A stretch of 52,357 nt of DNA from an uncultured Rhizobiaceae group bacterium (GCA_937951645.1 CALFBM010000041.1:1-52357), one strand, 5' to 3'. Positions 29,226 to 40,544 are shown, counted from the stretch's first letter. Numbers and translations: made by a program. The notes: generated from the letters alone by a model not told the origin.

Positions 29226-30374
29226 ATGGAATTTTTAACTAGTATCGCAGATGGCAGCCTTGGTCTATTGCTTGTCATTTTAAGGTTTGTGGTTGTCTTG
29301 ACTGTTGTAGTCTTTATCCATGAACTTGGGCACTATCTCGTTGCACGCTGGAACGGTGTTGATTGTGAAGCTTTCTCGATTGGTTTTGGGCCTGAGTTGT
29401 TTGGGTTTAATGATAAAAACAATTGTCGCTGGAAAGTCTGTGCTATTCCATTGGGTGGTTATGTAAAATTTCTGGGCGACGCAAATGCAGCCTCCATGCC
29501 AGAATTTGAAGGCAAGGAAGAGCACCTTACAGAGCGCGAAAGAGCAGGCCGTTTTGAACATAAGCGGGTTGGTCAAAAAGCCGCTGTCGTTGCAGCGGGT
29601 CCCATAGCCAACTTCATTTTAGCTATTTTCATTTTTGCCGGAAGTTTTTACTTTACAGGCCGATATGTAAGCGACCCGATTGTATCAGAAGTGATGGAAA
29701 ATAGCGCTGCACAAGAGGCGGGCTTCCAAAAAGGCGATATAATCCGCAGAATAAATGGCGATGAAGTAACAAGTTTCTCAGATATTCCAAGAGCGGTAGC
29801 GCCAAACCATGGCCGCGAGATGGTAATTACCGTTAAACGTAGTGGCAAGGATATTGAACTGACTGTTACGCCAAAGCTGACTGAAAGAGTAGATCGTTTT
29901 GGCAATAAGCAGCAAATTGGTTTACTTGGTATTTCAAGCAAGCCGGAAGATGCTAATGTCCGTAAAAAAGAGTATGGATTATTTGAAGCTGTAGGCGCTG
30001 GCACTTATGAGACATACTTTGTTATCAAACGTACACTACAATACATCAAGGGTATCTTTACCGGCAGGGAATCCGTTGATCAGATCAGTGGCCCCATTGG
30101 CATTGCGGATACTGTGAATGATTTTTGGGCAGAAAGCATACAAAGCGTCATTATTCTCACCGCCATTCTTTCTGTAAGCATCGGGTTGTTAAACCTGTTT
30201 CCAATTCCAATTCTTGATGGAGGGCATTTGGTATTTTATGCTTATGAAGCAATTGTCGGGAAGCCAATCAACCCAAGAATTCAGGAACTATCCTTTAGGT
30301 TCGGCTTTATTTTACTTATGGGATTAATGATATTTGCAACAAACAATGATGTTGTGAAACAATTCTTTAGTTAG
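29226..30374 (+). CDS. rseP: RseP/MmpA site-2 intramembrane metalloprotease
   Basis: RseP-type proteases cut membrane-anchored regulators inside the bilayer, for example anti-sigma factors, and remnant signal peptides. The 382-residue protein has the zinc motif FIHELGHYLVARW with His32, Glu33 and His36 in the first transmembrane segment. The GYVKFLGD beta loop follows, then a single PDZ domain at about 130-210, and the NLFPIPILDGGHL motif with the third ligand near 320. It lies directly between cdsA and bamA, with no dxr between them. In rhizobia the orthologue is also called mmpA. Confidence 0.95.
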   Translation: MEFLTSIADGSLGLLLVILRFVVVLTVVVFIHELGHYLVARWNGVDCEAFSIGFGPELFGFNDKNNCRWKVCAIPLGGYVKFLGDANAASMPEFEGKEEHLTERERAGRFEHKRVGQKAAVVAAGPIANFILAIFIFAGSFYFTGRYVSDPIVSEVMENSAAQEAGFQKGDIIRRINGDEVTSFSDIPRAVAPNHGREMVITVKRSGKDIELTVTPKLTERVDRFGNKQQIGLLGISSKPEDANVRKKEYGLFEAVGAGTYETYFVIKRTLQYIKGIFTGRESVDQISGPIGIADTVNDFWAESIQSVIILTAILSVSIGLLNLFPIPILDGGHLVFYAYEAIVGKPINPRIQELSFRFGFILLMGLMIFATNNDVVKQFFS

Positions 30375-30682
30375 TTCGTTGATTCGCCTGTTTTTTGCCC
30401 GATTTGGCGGGCATTGCGGTACGAATAATATACATCATGCAGCGTGATGATTAATACTTGCTGTATGATATGTTTTGTAAGCTTAATTGTATTTTGTTAA
30501 CCATGAAAACTAATTATGTTGGTTCTTAATGCAACACTCTGGCAAAATGGTAATAACTAAGGGGTTAAATTAGCGTCAAATGGTTGCGCAACGGGGAAAA
30601 CTCTGTAAAAGGTTTGTTAACTTTATAGATTCTGCGTATGCTGGATTTAAATTTGCGTGACGTTGCAGAAAAGAATATCGGG
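30375..30682. other. Intergenic region before bamA
   Basis: A 6-bp GC hairpin (30396-30413) without a trailing U tract follows rseP. The remaining bases are AT-rich and presumably carry a bamA promoter, as the gap is much longer than others in the cluster. I see no gene or riboswitch. Confidence 0.45.
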
Positions 30683-33133
30683 ATGACTATGAGACTGAAT
30701 AATATAATAAAAATTGCCTTTTTAGGGCTTTCTCTCTCTTTTGTTTCTGTTTTTACAGGCGCTTTAACATCAGGCAGCATTATTGCGACTGCCCAAGCAG
30801 CTGTTGTGAGCAACATTGACGTTCGCGGTAATCAGCGTATCGACGATGAAATTGTCGCTTCATACCTCACAATCAAGCCTGGGCAGAACTTCAATGACTT
30901 TGATATTGATGATTCTGTAAAAGCGCTTTTTGCAACAGGTCTGTTCGGTGATGTGAGCATTTTCCGTCAAGGTTCAACGCTTGTTGTGGATGTTGAAGAA
31001 AACGGGACTGTCAACAAGGTATTCTTTGAGGGCAATAAGCGTCTTAAGGATGACGGACTTAAAAATGTTGCAAGACTGCGCCCACAGGGCATCTATAGCG
31101 ATGAACAGGCTGCTGCAGATGTAGACCAGATCAAACAGGCATACGCCCGTGTTGGTCGTCAGGATGCTTCAGTTACATATGAAGTCCTTCCGCTTGCAAA
31201 CAATCGCGTAAACGTCATTTACCGCGTAAACGAAGGTGACAAGACAAAAATTGGCAGAATTGATTTCATCGGTAACGATACATTCTCTGGCCGTCGTCTT
31301 GCAGATATTATCACGACCAAGGAAACAGGTCTTCTGGGTTTCCTTCAAACATCAGATGTATATGACCAAAATCGTCTAAATTCAGATGAAGAATTGCTAC
31401 GTCGTTTCTATTTCAACAAGGGTTTTGCAGATTTTCAGATTCTCTCAACGCAAGCGGTGCTGGATGATGAAAAAAATGAGTATGTTGTCACCATAACCAT
31501 GGATGAGGGGCCCCGTTATACGTTTGGAAACGTCTCTATCGAGAGCTCATTAAACGGTGTAGAAAACATTGCCCTTGATAATCTGGTTGAAACCGTTTCT
31601 GGAGAGTTCTACAGCGCTAGGAATGTAGAAAATACGGTTGTTTCAATTACTGAACGCGTTGCAGAAGAAGGTTTTGCTTTCGTTGAGGTTGTGCCACGCG
31701 GTAACCGTAATTTCGAAACAAACACAATTGATGTTACATACTTGATTGATGAAGGTGCTCGCGTATTCATCGAAGATATTCGCATCATTGGCAATGATCG
31801 CACGCGTGATTATGTTATTCGTCGTGAGTTCGAAATTTCAGAAGGTGATGCCTATAACCGTGTGCTGGTTCAAAAGACACGTGATCGCATTAATGCCCTT
31901 GGCTTCTTTGATAGTGTGAATGTTTCAACACGTCCTGGCTCAGAACCAGACCGCATTGTTCTTTTCGTCAATGTGATGGAAAAATCTACTGGTGACTTCT
32001 CGCTTTCTGGTGGTTTCTCATCAAATGGTGGTGCATCAGGTGAGGTATCATTCACGGAACGCAACTTCCTGGGTCGTGGACAATTCATCCGCGCAAGCTA
32101 CCGCGGCTCTTCTGATGAAAACCAATATAGCTTTAATTTCACTGAGCCATATTTCTTGGGAAGCCGTGTTTCTGCAGGATTTGGTATTACGTCAATTCGT
32201 TCAGAAGATACAGATGAGCGTCAATATTCAGTAGATACAGACAGCGCAACAATAACATTTGGCTTGCCGCTGACTGAAAACCTGAGATCAAGTGTTTTCT
32301 ACACTTATTCAAGCAGTAACACGATTGTCGCAAGTTCATTGCTTGATCCAGTGGATCCCGCGCCTGTAGCTCCACTGGATGGTGTGCAAGGTAACCGTGC
32401 TACAGAGTTATCGGCTGCACTTGTAAACAGTATTGATGTTAATGGTGGTGATTTCACTTCATCAGGTGTTGGTTATTCGTTGGTATACAACACATTTGAT
32501 AATCAGCGCGCACCTCGTGAAGGTATCCGTGCTTCATGGTCGCAAACATACTACGGCCTTGGTGGGGATGGTAACTACCTCTCAACAGAAGCCTCAATCG
32601 CTGGATATCATACATTGTCTGAAGAAGAAGACATTATTCTGTTTGGTCGCCTACGCGGTGGTCACATCGAGGTAATCGGAGATGATGATAACACTGGCTT
32701 TAGAACTCTGGATAACTTCCAGGCGCGACAAAACTATGTAAGAGGATTTGACTCATTTGGTTTTGGTCCACGTGATCCAATCACAGATGATCCGCTTGGT
32801 GGTCGTACGTATTGGACAGCAACTGCAGAAGTTCTCTTTCCGCTTCCGTTTTTATCACGGTCGTTGGGTCTGCGCGGTGCATTCTTCGCAGATGCAGGAC
32901 AACTTTATGATGTGGGCGATCCTGCAATTAATGCAATTACAGCTGCAAATGGTACATTAAGCGCTGCACAGCTTGATCAGGTGGATTCAGACGCAATACG
33001 TGCCTCAGTTGGCGCAAGTATTCTTTGGGCATCACCTTTCGGTCCATTGCGTGTTGATTACGCGATACCGGTTTCTGAAGAGTCCTTCGACAATATCGAG
33101 GAAATCAATTTTGGTGTCAGCACAGCATTCTAA
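30683..33133 (+). CDS. bamA: Outer membrane protein assembly factor BamA
   Basis: BamA is the core of the outer-membrane beta-barrel insertion machine. The protein has a signal peptide ending near ATAQA, then five POTRA repeats starting with SNIDVRGNQRIDDEIV, and a 16-strand barrel from about residue 430. It ends in phenylalanine, as outer-membrane barrels do. The start is uncertain. I take the ATG at 30683 (MTMRLNNIIKIAF), giving 816 residues and a normal signal peptide; ATG 30689 fits equally. An earlier ATG at 30638 would add 15 charged residues and has no ribosome-binding site. Confidence 0.95.
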   Translation: MTMRLNNIIKIAFLGLSLSFVSVFTGALTSGSIIATAQAAVVSNIDVRGNQRIDDEIVASYLTIKPGQNFNDFDIDDSVKALFATGLFGDVSIFRQGSTLVVDVEENGTVNKVFFEGNKRLKDDGLKNVARLRPQGIYSDEQAAADVDQIKQAYARVGRQDASVTYEVLPLANNRVNVIYRVNEGDKTKIGRIDFIGNDTFSGRRLADIITTKETGLLGFLQTSDVYDQNRLNSDEELLRRFYFNKGFADFQILSTQAVLDDEKNEYVVTITMDEGPRYTFGNVSIESSLNGVENIALDNLVETVSGEFYSARNVENTVVSITERVAEEGFAFVEVVPRGNRNFETNTIDVTYLIDEGARVFIEDIRIIGNDRTRDYVIRREFEISEGDAYNRVLVQKTRDRINALGFFDSVNVSTRPGSEPDRIVLFVNVMEKSTGDFSLSGGFSSNGGASGEVSFTERNFLGRGQFIRASYRGSSDENQYSFNFTEPYFLGSRVSAGFGITSIRSEDTDERQYSVDTDSATITFGLPLTENLRSSVFYTYSSSNTIVASSLLDPVDPAPVAPLDGVQGNRATELSAALVNSIDVNGGDFTSSGVGYSLVYNTFDNQRAPREGIRASWSQTYYGLGGDGNYLSTEASIAGYHTLSEEEDIILFGRLRGGHIEVIGDDDNTGFRTLDNFQARQNYVRGFDSFGFGPRDPITDDPLGGRTYWTATAEVLFPLPFLSRSLGLRGAFFADAGQLYDVGDPAINAITAANGTLSAAQLDQVDSDAIRASVGASILWASPFGPLRVDYAIPVSEESFDNIEEINFGVSTAF

Positions 33134-33193
33134 TTTATTATTGGATGTTGGTATTAATCTAGATTACAAACCATATGAGGGGCGGGATTAAAT

Positions 33194-34237
33194 ATGTTCT
33201 TTAAACCCGCTTCAATTTCAATCAGGGAAATAGCCTCAGTTTGTAATGCAACCGTTTTAAATGGTGAGGATAAAGACGGCCAGTTAATCAATGGTGCTTC
33301 ACCAATTGAAACCGCAACAAGCGGCCATATCTCTTTTATTGATAACCCAAAATATCTGAAATACCTGGCAACAACAAAAGCAAGCGCTGTCTTTTGTGCT
33401 GAAAAACACGTTGATCAGCTTCCAAAAGACATGGTGGCTCTTATTCATCCAACGCCATACAAGGCATATGGACAAGCATTAAAGCTACTTTATCCAACAG
33501 CCATGCGTCCACAACCTATTCTGGGTGAAGAAGGCGTATCTGGTAAGGCAATAATAGGCCATGACACCTCATTGGAAGATAATATTACAATTGAAGCCGG
33601 AGCTGTTATTGGTGCCCGCACATCAATTGGAACAGGTAGCGTAATTTTGTCAGGTGCTGTCATTGGCTCTGATGTAAAAATCGGCAGAAATACGACAATT
33701 GGTGCCAATGCAACAGTCGTAAATGCCTATGTTGGCGATAATGTCATTATTCATAACGGTGTTCAAATTGGCCAGGATGGTTTTGGTTTTGCCATGGGCG
33801 CTGGAGGTCACCATAAGGTGCCACAAATTGGGCGCGTTATTATTCAGGACAAGGTTGAAATTGGCGCAAATTCCACAGTTGATCGCGGTGCCAATCGCGA
33901 TACTGTAATTGGCGAGGGTTCGAAAATCGACAACCTGGTTCAAATTGGACATAATGCGACAATAGGCAGGCATTGTGTCATAGTGGGTCTTGCTGGCATT
34001 TCAGGCAGTGCCACTCTGGGTGATTATGTTGTGGTTGCAGGGCAGGCGGGTATTGTAGGTCATACAACAATCGGCGATGGTGCGCAGGTAGGCGGTGGCT
34101 CTGGTGTTCACGGTGATGTTGCACCAGGTGAGAAAGTAATGGGTTATCCGGCAATTGCAGCATCAAAATGGATGCGTGAGGCGGCTAAAATCATGCTTGC
34201 GGACAAGCGCGATAGAAAAAATAAAAAGAAGGGCTAA
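33194..34237 (+). CDS. lpxD: UDP-3-O-acyl-glucosamine N-acyltransferase
   Basis: LpxD adds the second acyl chain in lipid A synthesis, taking 3-hydroxyacyl-ACP. The 347-residue sequence has the N-terminal uridine-binding domain (with [12 protein letters not shown]) followed by a left-handed beta-helix of hexapeptide repeats from about residue 115 to 310. The catalytic histidine is in [10 protein letters not shown] at about residue 204. The C-terminal helix is lysine-rich. It starts 60 bp after bamA and five bases before fabZ. Confidence 0.97.
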   Translation: MFFKPASISIREIASVCNATVLNGEDKDGQLINGASPIETATSGHISFIDNPKYLKYLATTKASAVFCAEKHVDQLPKDMVALIHPTPYKAYGQALKLLYPTAMRPQPILGEEGVSGKAIIGHDTSLEDNITIEAGAVIGARTSIGTGSVILSGAVIGSDVKIGRNTTIGANATVVNAYVGDNVIIHNGVQIGQDGFGFAMGAGGHHKVPQIGRVIIQDKVEIGANSTVDRGANRDTVIGEGSKIDNLVQIGHNATIGRHCVIVGLAGISGSATLGDYVVVAGQAGIVGHTTIGDGAQVGGGSGVHGDVAPGEKVMGYPAIAASKWMREAAKIMLADKRDRKNKKKG

Positions 34238-34242
34238 GGTAT

Positions 34243-34707
34243 ATGTCACAAGACACTCTGGGCTTAATAGAAATAAAAGAACTTTTTAAACTCCTTCCTC
34301 ACCGTTATCCGTTTTTATTAATTGACCGTATCAAGAATGTTAATTCTGATTTGTCAGCTATTGGAATCAAGAATGTTACGTTTAATGAACCCCATTTTGC
34401 CGGACATTTTCCCGATGATCCAATTATGCCTGGTGTTTTAATTGTTGAAGCAATGGCACAAACTGCAGGCGCAATTTGTGCCAAACAAAATTCAAAAGGA
34501 CAGCGTAAGCTTGTCTATTTCATGACAATCGACGGTGCAAAATTCAGGCGTCCAGTAGTACCAGGTGATGTGCTTGAGTTGCGTGTTGAAAAAAAGAAAC
34601 AACGAGGCAGCATCTTTAAATATTATTGTGAAGCATTTGTTGGTGACGAAAAAGCAGCAGAAGCTGAAATTGGAGCAATGATGGTAGATCCGGAAGACAG
34701 AGTTTAA
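34243..34707 (+). CDS. fabZ: 3-hydroxyacyl-ACP dehydratase FabZ
   Basis: FabZ dehydrates 3-hydroxyacyl-ACP in fatty acid elongation and so competes with LpxA and LpxD for the same substrate pool. The 154-residue hot-dog-fold enzyme shows [13 protein letters not shown], the catalytic His55 in [14 protein letters not shown], and Glu69 in [11 protein letters not shown]. The last base of its stop is the first base of the lpxA start, so the two are coupled. Confidence 0.97.
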   Translation: MSQDTLGLIEIKELFKLLPHRYPFLLIDRIKNVNSDLSAIGIKNVTFNEPHFAGHFPDDPIMPGVLIVEAMAQTAGAICAKQNSKGQRKLVYFMTIDGAKFRRPVVPGDVLELRVEKKKQRGSIFKYYCEAFVGDEKAAEAEIGAMMVDPEDRV

Positions 34708-35510
34708 TGACGACTAATATCCATTCCAGTTCAGTTGTAGAAGCTGGTGCTCAAATTGGCGAAAACGTAACAATTGGGCCTTTTTGCCATATTGGCCAAG
34801 AGGTGAAACTTGGTGCAAACTGTGTTTTGCATTCTCATGTCGTGGTCACGGGCAATACCACTATTGGTAAAGGCGCAAAGATATTTCCATTTGCCTCAGT
34901 AGGGCACGAACCGCAGGATTTAAAATTTCGCGGCGAAAAAAACTCCCTCACAATTGGTGATAATTGTACCATTCGTGAAGGCGTGACAATTAATCCTGGT
35001 ACTGAAGGTGATGATGGTAAAACCATTATTGGAAACAATTGCTTCTTTCTGGCAAATGCGCATGTCGCACACGATTGTAAAATTGGTAATAATGTAATTT
35101 TTTCAAATGCAGTTATGGTTGCAGGACATTGCCAGGTAGGTGACAATGTCATCATGGGTGGCGGTGCGGGTGTTCATCAATTCTGCAGAATTGGCAATAA
35201 TGCTTTTGTCGGTGGACTGGCTGGCCTAGAAAATGACGTTATTCCATACGGCATGGCCCTGGGAAACCGTGCATATTTGGGCGGCCTTAATCTTGTTGGT
35301 ATGAAACGTTCTGGTGTAGATCGCGAAAGCATCAAAAAGGCGAGAAAAGCATTTAAGGATATATTCTCTTCAAATATGCCAATTACTGAAGCTGTAAAAA
35401 TGATTGAAAAGGAAATGGGCGATGATCCAATCGTTTCAAACATTCTTGAGTTTATAAATGCTTCAGATAATCGTTCGCTTTGTACACCAAGGATAAACAG
35501 GGAAGGTTAG
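34707..35510 (+). CDS. lpxA: UDP-N-acetylglucosamine acyltransferase
   Basis: LpxA carries out the first step of lipid A synthesis, acylating UDP-GlcNAc at O-3. The protein is 267 residues and built from hexapeptide repeats (for example VVEAGAQIGENVTIGPFCHIG) that form a beta-helix. The catalytic His122 is in NAHVAHDCKIGNN, and the C-terminal helical domain follows with KARKAFKDIF. The ATG shares one base with the fabZ stop. lpxI begins seven bases after its own stop. Confidence 0.97.
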   Translation: MTTNIHSSSVVEAGAQIGENVTIGPFCHIGQEVKLGANCVLHSHVVVTGNTTIGKGAKIFPFASVGHEPQDLKFRGEKNSLTIGDNCTIREGVTINPGTEGDDGKTIIGNNCFFLANAHVAHDCKIGNNVIFSNAVMVAGHCQVGDNVIMGGGAGVHQFCRIGNNAFVGGLAGLENDVIPYGMALGNRAYLGGLNLVGMKRSGVDRESIKKARKAFKDIFSSNMPITEAVKMIEKEMGDDPIVSNILEFINASDNRSLCTPRINREG

Positions 35511-35517
35511 GTGCTTT

Positions 35518-36396
35518 ATGGGCACTCAAAATACTTCTCTTGAAATCATTGCAAATGTAGGAATATTTGCCGGCCGGGGTAGTTTGCCTAAAGAATTGGC
35601 AGCACATTTACGCAATGTCGGCAATGAACCTTTCATTCTGGGTATAGAAGGTGAGGTTGAACCCTGGATTTGTGACTACCAACATGAGTTATTTGTTTGG
35701 GGCAAGTTGGGCAGGTTTTTCAAATATCTAAAAAACAATAATATAAAACAGGTTGTATTTGCAGGCGGTGTAACACGGCCAACGTTAAGGTTCAGAGACA
35801 TGGACTGGGGCGGAGTAGTGTCGCTTTCAAAAGTGATGGCATTTATGGTAGGCGGCGATAATTCGCTTCTGACAGGTTTAATGAAATTATTTGATCAACA
35901 CGGAGTTACAGTTGTGGGAGCACATGAAATAATGCCGCAATTATTGACAAGTTCCGGATTGTTGTTTGGCAGAAAGCCTTCAAAAAAGGCATTGCTTAAT
36001 ATTGATAAGGCCTTTGAGGCTTGCAAGGTGCTTGGCGCATTGGATATCGGACAAGCAGCTGTTGCTGTTGGAGGCCGTGTCGTGGCTGTTGAAGGTATTG
36101 AAGGTACAGACGGCATGTTAGAGCGGATTGCAACCATGCGGGTATCAGGGCGTCTTTTTGAGGACGGTAAACATGGTGTTTTGGTAAAAACCATGAAACC
36201 CGATCAGGATATGCGTGCTGATTTACCCACCATTGGGCCACAAACAATTGATGGTGTTATCAAGGCCGGTTTAAAAGGCATAGCAATTGAAGCTGGACAT
36301 TCCTTGTTACTTGAAAAAGAAAAAACATTATCAAAAGCAAAAGAAGCAGGCGTTTTTGTTTATGGATTAGAGCCCGATACACAAGGTGAAAACTAA
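35518..36396 (+). CDS. lpxI: UDP-2,3-diacylglucosamine pyrophosphatase LpxI
   Basis: LpxI hydrolyses UDP-2,3-diacylglucosamine to lipid X and UMP, and replaces the unrelated LpxH in alphaproteobacteria. The 292-residue product has the family start VGIFAGRGSLPKELA, the FAGGVTRPTLRF segment, GGDNSLLTGLMKLFD and AIEAGHSLLLEKE. Its place between lpxA and lpxB supports the assignment. The stop and the lpxB start share one base. Confidence 0.95.
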   Translation: MGTQNTSLEIIANVGIFAGRGSLPKELAAHLRNVGNEPFILGIEGEVEPWICDYQHELFVWGKLGRFFKYLKNNNIKQVVFAGGVTRPTLRFRDMDWGGVVSLSKVMAFMVGGDNSLLTGLMKLFDQHGVTVVGAHEIMPQLLTSSGLLFGRKPSKKALLNIDKAFEACKVLGALDIGQAAVAVGGRVVAVEGIEGTDGMLERIATMRVSGRLFEDGKHGVLVKTMKPDQDMRADLPTIGPQTIDGVIKAGLKGIAIEAGHSLLLEKEKTLSKAKEAGVFVYGLEPDTQGEN

Positions 36397-37535
36397 TGGG
36401 TGAAAAGCTTCGCATCTATTTTGTGGTTGGAGAAGATTCTGGCGATGCACTTGGGGTAAAGTTGATTGATGCATTGGAAAACCTGTCTCAAGAGCTTGTG
36501 CCAATGGGATTGGCGGGGTCGCGTATGAAAGAAAAAGGCGTTGAAAGCCTTTTTGATATTTCTGAACTCTCTGTCATGGGCATTTCTGCTGTAGCCTCCA
36601 GATTGCCAACCTTGTTGAAACGCATCAGGCAAACCGCAAATGACATCGTAGACAAAAGACCAGATATTCTTCTGTTAATTGATAGCCCCGAATTTTCCTA
36701 TCGTGTTGCAAGGAAAGTGCGAAAGCGATTACCGGAAGTTAAAATTGTAAAATATGTGGCGCCTACAGTTTGGGCATGGCGACCGGCACGCGCAAAAAAA
36801 ATAAAACCATACATTGACCACATCATGGCAATTTTACCGTTTGAGCCAGAGCTGTTAAAAAAACTTGGCGGACCTGACGCAACCTATGTTGGACATCCGC
36901 TTGCAGCGGAAATGCCCTCAATTGCAACCAAGCAAAAAAGGAAATGTGCTGATACGCCAAACTTGCTGATTTTGCCTGGTTCACGCAGAGGCGAATTAAA
37001 GCTCATGCTTCCTGTTATACGGGATACCTTGAAAGTATTGAGCGACAGAGGGAACAGATTTGAAGTCACATTGCCTGCAGTAGAGCGACTTGAAGCGGAA
37101 ATCCGCCAGCATACTAAAGCATGGGATATCAAACCCAATATTATAGTTGGAGAGAAGGCCAAAACAGAAGCATTTAAAAACGCTGATTTGGCACTGGCAA
37201 CGTCTGGTACTGTAATCCTGGAGCTGGCACTCTACAAAGTGCCAATGATTTCGATCTATAAACTGGATCATATCATGATGCAGGTAAGACATATGATAAC
37301 GGCCTGGACGACGGCCTTGCCAAATCTGATTGCTGACTATCCTTTTGTGCCTGAGCGGCTAAACGAGAACGCCCATCCTGAACACTTGGCACGCATGTTA
37401 GAACGGTTGATGCTGGAGGGGGAAGAACGAAATGTTCAACTCAAGGGTTTTGACAAGATTATCAGACAGCTCAAGAGTGAAAAATCAGGCGCTGATGTTG
37501 CTGCTCAAAAAATTATTGAACTCATGGACAAATAA
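36396..37535 (+). CDS. lpxB: Lipid-A-disaccharide synthase
   Basis: LpxB joins lipid X to UDP-2,3-diacylglucosamine to make the lipid A disaccharide at the inner membrane (glycosyltransferase family 19). The 379-residue sequence has VVGEDSGDALG at the N-terminus in place of the usual GExSGD, ELSVMGISAV, YVAPTVWAWRPARAKK, PFEPELLKK, LLILPGSRRGELK and ATSGTVILELAL. It is the last gene of the run from rpsB. Confidence 0.96.
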   Translation: MGEKLRIYFVVGEDSGDALGVKLIDALENLSQELVPMGLAGSRMKEKGVESLFDISELSVMGISAVASRLPTLLKRIRQTANDIVDKRPDILLLIDSPEFSYRVARKVRKRLPEVKIVKYVAPTVWAWRPARAKKIKPYIDHIMAILPFEPELLKKLGGPDATYVGHPLAAEMPSIATKQKRKCADTPNLLILPGSRRGELKLMLPVIRDTLKVLSDRGNRFEVTLPAVERLEAEIRQHTKAWDIKPNIIVGEKAKTEAFKNADLALATSGTVILELALYKVPMISIYKLDHIMMQVRHMITAWTTALPNLIADYPFVPERLNENAHPEHLARMLERLMLEGEERNVQLKGFDKIIRQLKSEKSGADVAAQKIIELMDK

Positions 37536-37550
37536 GTTTCGGGCAACAAG

Positions 37551-37574
37551 AAGGCCGACTAAAAAGCCGGCCTT
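37551..37574. terminator. Hairpin between convergent lpxB and gltA
   Basis: AAGGCCG at 37551-37557 pairs with CGGCCTT at 37568-37574, with a 10-nt loop. It is centred in the 59-bp gap between two converging genes. On the + strand it is followed by a moderately T-rich stretch, on the minus strand hardly at all, so it may serve both only with help. Confidence 0.65.
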
Positions 37575-37594
37575 GATTTAAAATATTTCAGAAA

Positions 37595-38884
37595 TTAGCG
37601 TTTGCTTACATCCATATACGGACGAGATGTCGGGCCAGTATAAAGCTGGCGCGGACGGCCAATTTTTTGTTTTGGATCTTCAATCATCTCTTTCCATTGT
37701 GCAATCCAGCCTACTGTACGTGCAACGGCAAAGAGCACTGTGAACATGTTGGTCGGGAAACCCAATGCACGAAGGGTGATGCCTGAATAAAAATCAATGT
37801 TTGGATAAAGCTTCTTTTCGATGAAGTATTCATCCGTTAGAGCAATGCGCTCCAGCTCCATTGCCACTTCCAGTGTCGGGTCATCCTTGATGCCAAGTTC
37901 CTTGAGAACTTCATGTGTTGTTTCCTGCATGATCTTGGCACGTGGGTCGTAGTTTTTATAGACACGGTGGCCAAAGCCCATCAAACGGAAAGGATCATTT
38001 TTGTCTTTTGCGCGTTTTACATATTCGGGAATCCGGTCAACGGTGCCAATTTCCTGAAGCATGTTTAACGCAGCCTCATTTGCACCACCATGTGCAGGCC
38101 CCCAAAGACAGGCAATACCAGCCGCAATACATGCAAACGGGTTAGCACCTGATGAACCGGCAAGTCGAACGGTTGAAGTCGATGCGTTTTGTTCGTGGTC
38201 AGCATGAAGGGTAAAGATTTTATCCATGGCACGCGCAAGAACAGGGTTTACTTTATAGTCTTCAGTTGGAACTGCAAAACACATATGAAGGAAGTTTGAT
38301 GCGTAATCCAGATCGTTACGTGGATAAACAAAAGGCTGCCCGATATGATATTTATGAGCCATTGCAGCCAGTGTAGGCATTTTGGCAATCATGCGAAGAG
38401 AAGCAATCATGCGTTGGTTCTCGTCAGAAATATCAGTTGAATCATGATAAAAAGCAGAAAGGGCACCAACAACACCACACATGATAGCCATCGGATGAGC
38501 GTCACGGCGGAAGCCTGTGTAGAATTTATTCATTTGCTCATGAACCATTGTGTGCATGGTTACACGTTCACGAAAAGCATCTCCCTCGGCTTTGTTTGGC
38601 AATTCACCATAAAGAAGCAGGTAGCATGTTTCTAGAAAGTCACCTTTGTCAGCCAGTTCGTCAATTGCATAACCACGGTGAAGCAAGACACCTTCATCAC
38701 CATCAATAAAGGTTATGTCACTCTCACATGAGGCAGTAGACGTAAAACCAGGGTCGAATGTAAACGCGCCGGTTTCCTTGTACAGCGAGGCAATATCAAT
38801 AATATCAGGACCGACACTCGCCTGACGAACAGAAAAATCCCAGCTCTTTTCTCCAATGCTCAGGGTTGCCTTATCGTTAGCCAT
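37595..38884 (-). CDS. gltA: Citrate synthase (type II)
   Basis: GltA condenses oxaloacetate with acetyl-CoA at the entry to the TCA cycle. The 429-residue length and the N-terminal beta domain ([32 protein letters not shown] region) mark the hexameric, NADH-sensitive type of Gram-negative bacteria. Motifs with the catalytic residues are [43 protein letters not shown] and [14 protein letters not shown] (Asp). It reads in the same direction as gltX, 238 bp away, and converges on lpxB. Confidence 0.97.
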   Translation of the reverse strand: MANDKATLSIGEKSWDFSVRQASVGPDIIDIASLYKETGAFTFDPGFTSTASCESDITFIDGDEGVLLHRGYAIDELADKGDFLETCYLLLYGELPNKAEGDAFRERVTMHTMVHEQMNKFYTGFRRDAHPMAIMCGVVGALSAFYHDSTDISDENQRMIASLRMIAKMPTLAAMAHKYHIGQPFVYPRNDLDYASNFLHMCFAVPTEDYKVNPVLARAMDKIFTLHADHEQNASTSTVRLAGSSGANPFACIAAGIACLWGPAHGGANEAALNMLQEIGTVDRIPEYVKRAKDKNDPFRLMGFGHRVYKNYDPRAKIMQETTHEVLKELGIKDDPTLEVAMELERIALTDEYFIEKKLYPNIDFYSGITLRALGFPTNMFTVLFAVARTVGWIAQWKEMIEDPKQKIGRPRQLYTGPTSRPYMDVSKR

Positions 38885-39122
38885 ATTTAAGTCCTTTCTG
38901 TTCGCAACCGGCTTTTGCCAATAACGCCATTTAAAATCAATCTGATTTCAATGGGATTGCATTTTGTGATGGTAATATCATCAAAGTGCCAGTTGCCTGT
39001 TTTTTTATTAAGCAGACTGCATCTGAGGAAGATGCGTCGTTACCACACTAGCTATATGATTTGACCGTGTGACACAAGTAAGACATTGGTCACAGGTTTG
39101 CGAAAACTTAATGCCAGCTTGT

Positions 39123-40544
39123 TTACGCAACGATATCTTTCATTCTTTCAAGTGAAATTTGACGCCCCAAAATCTGCAAGACATCGAAAGCACCGGGAGA
39201 GGTGGCCTTGCCTGTTACGGCAGCGCGAATTGGCTGGGCAACCTTGCCAAGCTTTAAGTCATTACTTTCAGTATAATCCCGAATACAGGCTTCAACCGTT
39301 TCTGGCGACCAATCTCCAAGCGCTTCAAACTCAGGCAAGATACCTTTAACAACGGCAAGACCTTCTTCATTAAGAAGGCTTGTTGCTTTTTCTTCCATTG
39401 GAATAGGGCGCTGCTCAAAAATAAAGGCAGCACCTTGTGCCAGATTTACAAGCGTTTTTGCTCTTTCTTTCAAGGCAGGCATTGCCTTTAAAAGCATTGG
39501 TCGTGTTTCATCATTAAGATTATCAGTAATAAATTTACTGCCTTCAATCTCATTTGCAATACTCTCAAAATAAGTAAGTAATTCAGCATCATCAGACTGG
39601 CGAATATATTGACCATTGATTGCTTCAAGCTTGGTAAAATCAAATCTTGCCGCAGCCTTGTTCATTCCATCAAAGCCAAACCACTCTATCATTTGTTCTG
39701 TGGTCATGATTTCATCATCGCCATGCGACCAGCCAAGTTTAACAAGATAGTTTCGAAGGGCGTCTGGCAGGTAACCCATTTCGCGATATTTTTCCGCACC
39801 AATCGCACCGTGGCGTTTGGAAAGCTTGGCACCATCTGCACCATGAATAAGCGGGATATGCGCCATGACGGGAACATCCCATCCCATGCCGCGGAATATC
39901 ATTGTTTGACGTGCTGCATTGATAAGATGATCGTCACCACGAATAATATGCGTAACTTCCATATCGTGATCATCAACAACCACAGCCAGCATATAAGTCG
40001 GATTACCATCAGAGCGCAGCAGAATGAGATCGTCCAAATCCTTGTTTGGAAACTTGACCAAGCCCTGTACCTGATCATCAACAATGGTTTCATCATCAAG
40101 CGGTGCCTTGAGGCGAATGACATAAGGCTGACCTTCAGGGGCGTCAGAAGGTGCAAGCGCTCTGCAAGTGCGATCATAGTGTGTTGGCAAGCCGGCTGCT
40201 TGTGCCTTTTCGCGTATGGCAGCAATTTTCTCTGCCGTGCAATAGCATTTATAAGCAGAGCCATGCTCAACCATTTTATGGGCAACTTCACGATGTCTTT
40301 CGGCACGCGCATATTGTGAAATTGCCTCGCCATCCCATTCAAGGCCAAGCCACGATAAACCATCTTTAATAGCAATTATAGCGTCTTCACTTGAGCGTTC
40401 GCGATCTGTGTCTTCAATCCGAAGCAACATTTTTCCCCCATTGGCTTTAGCATAAAGCCAATTGAACAGAGCTGTTCTTGCCCCTCCAATATGCAAATAG
40501 CCTGTAGGTGAGGGTGCAAATCGGGTAACAACAGGTTTGGTCAT
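39123..40544 (-). CDS. gltX: Glutamate-tRNA ligase
   Basis: GltX charges tRNA-Glu. The 473-residue class I synthetase has [17 protein letters not shown], which contains the HIGH-like motif, and KLSKRHGA as the KMSKS-like motif near residue 240. Its C-terminal half is the helical anticodon-binding domain. Alphaproteobacteria often have two GltX copies, one of which may be non-discriminating; only one is visible here, and its specificity cannot be judged. It diverges from comEC across 126 bp. Confidence 0.95.
   Translation of the reverse strand: MTKPVVTRFAPSPTGYLHIGGARTALFNWLYAKANGGKMLLRIEDTDRERSSEDAIIAIKDGLSWLGLEWDGEAISQYARAERHREVAHKMVEHGSAYKCYCTAEKIAAIREKAQAAGLPTHYDRTCRALAPSDAPEGQPYVIRLKAPLDDETIVDDQVQGLVKFPNKDLDDLILLRSDGNPTYMLAVVVDDHDMEVTHIIRGDDHLINAARQTMIFRGMGWDVPVMAHIPLIHGADGAKLSKRHGAIGAEKYREMGYLPDALRNYLVKLGWSHGDDEIMTTEQMIEWFGFDGMNKAAARFDFTKLEAINGQYIRQSDDAELLTYFESIANEIEGSKFITDNLNDETRPMLLKAMPALKERAKTLVNLAQGAAFIFEQRPIPMEEKATSLLNEEGLAVVKGILPEFEALGDWSPETVEACIRDYTESNDLKLGKVAQPIRAAVTGKATSPGAFDVLQILGRQISLERMKDIVA

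Noticed and set aside
39609-40319. 236-residue plus-strand frame opposite gltX
   Set aside because: Long, but wholly antisense to an intact glutamate-tRNA ligase gene; no recognisable domain and no ribosome site.
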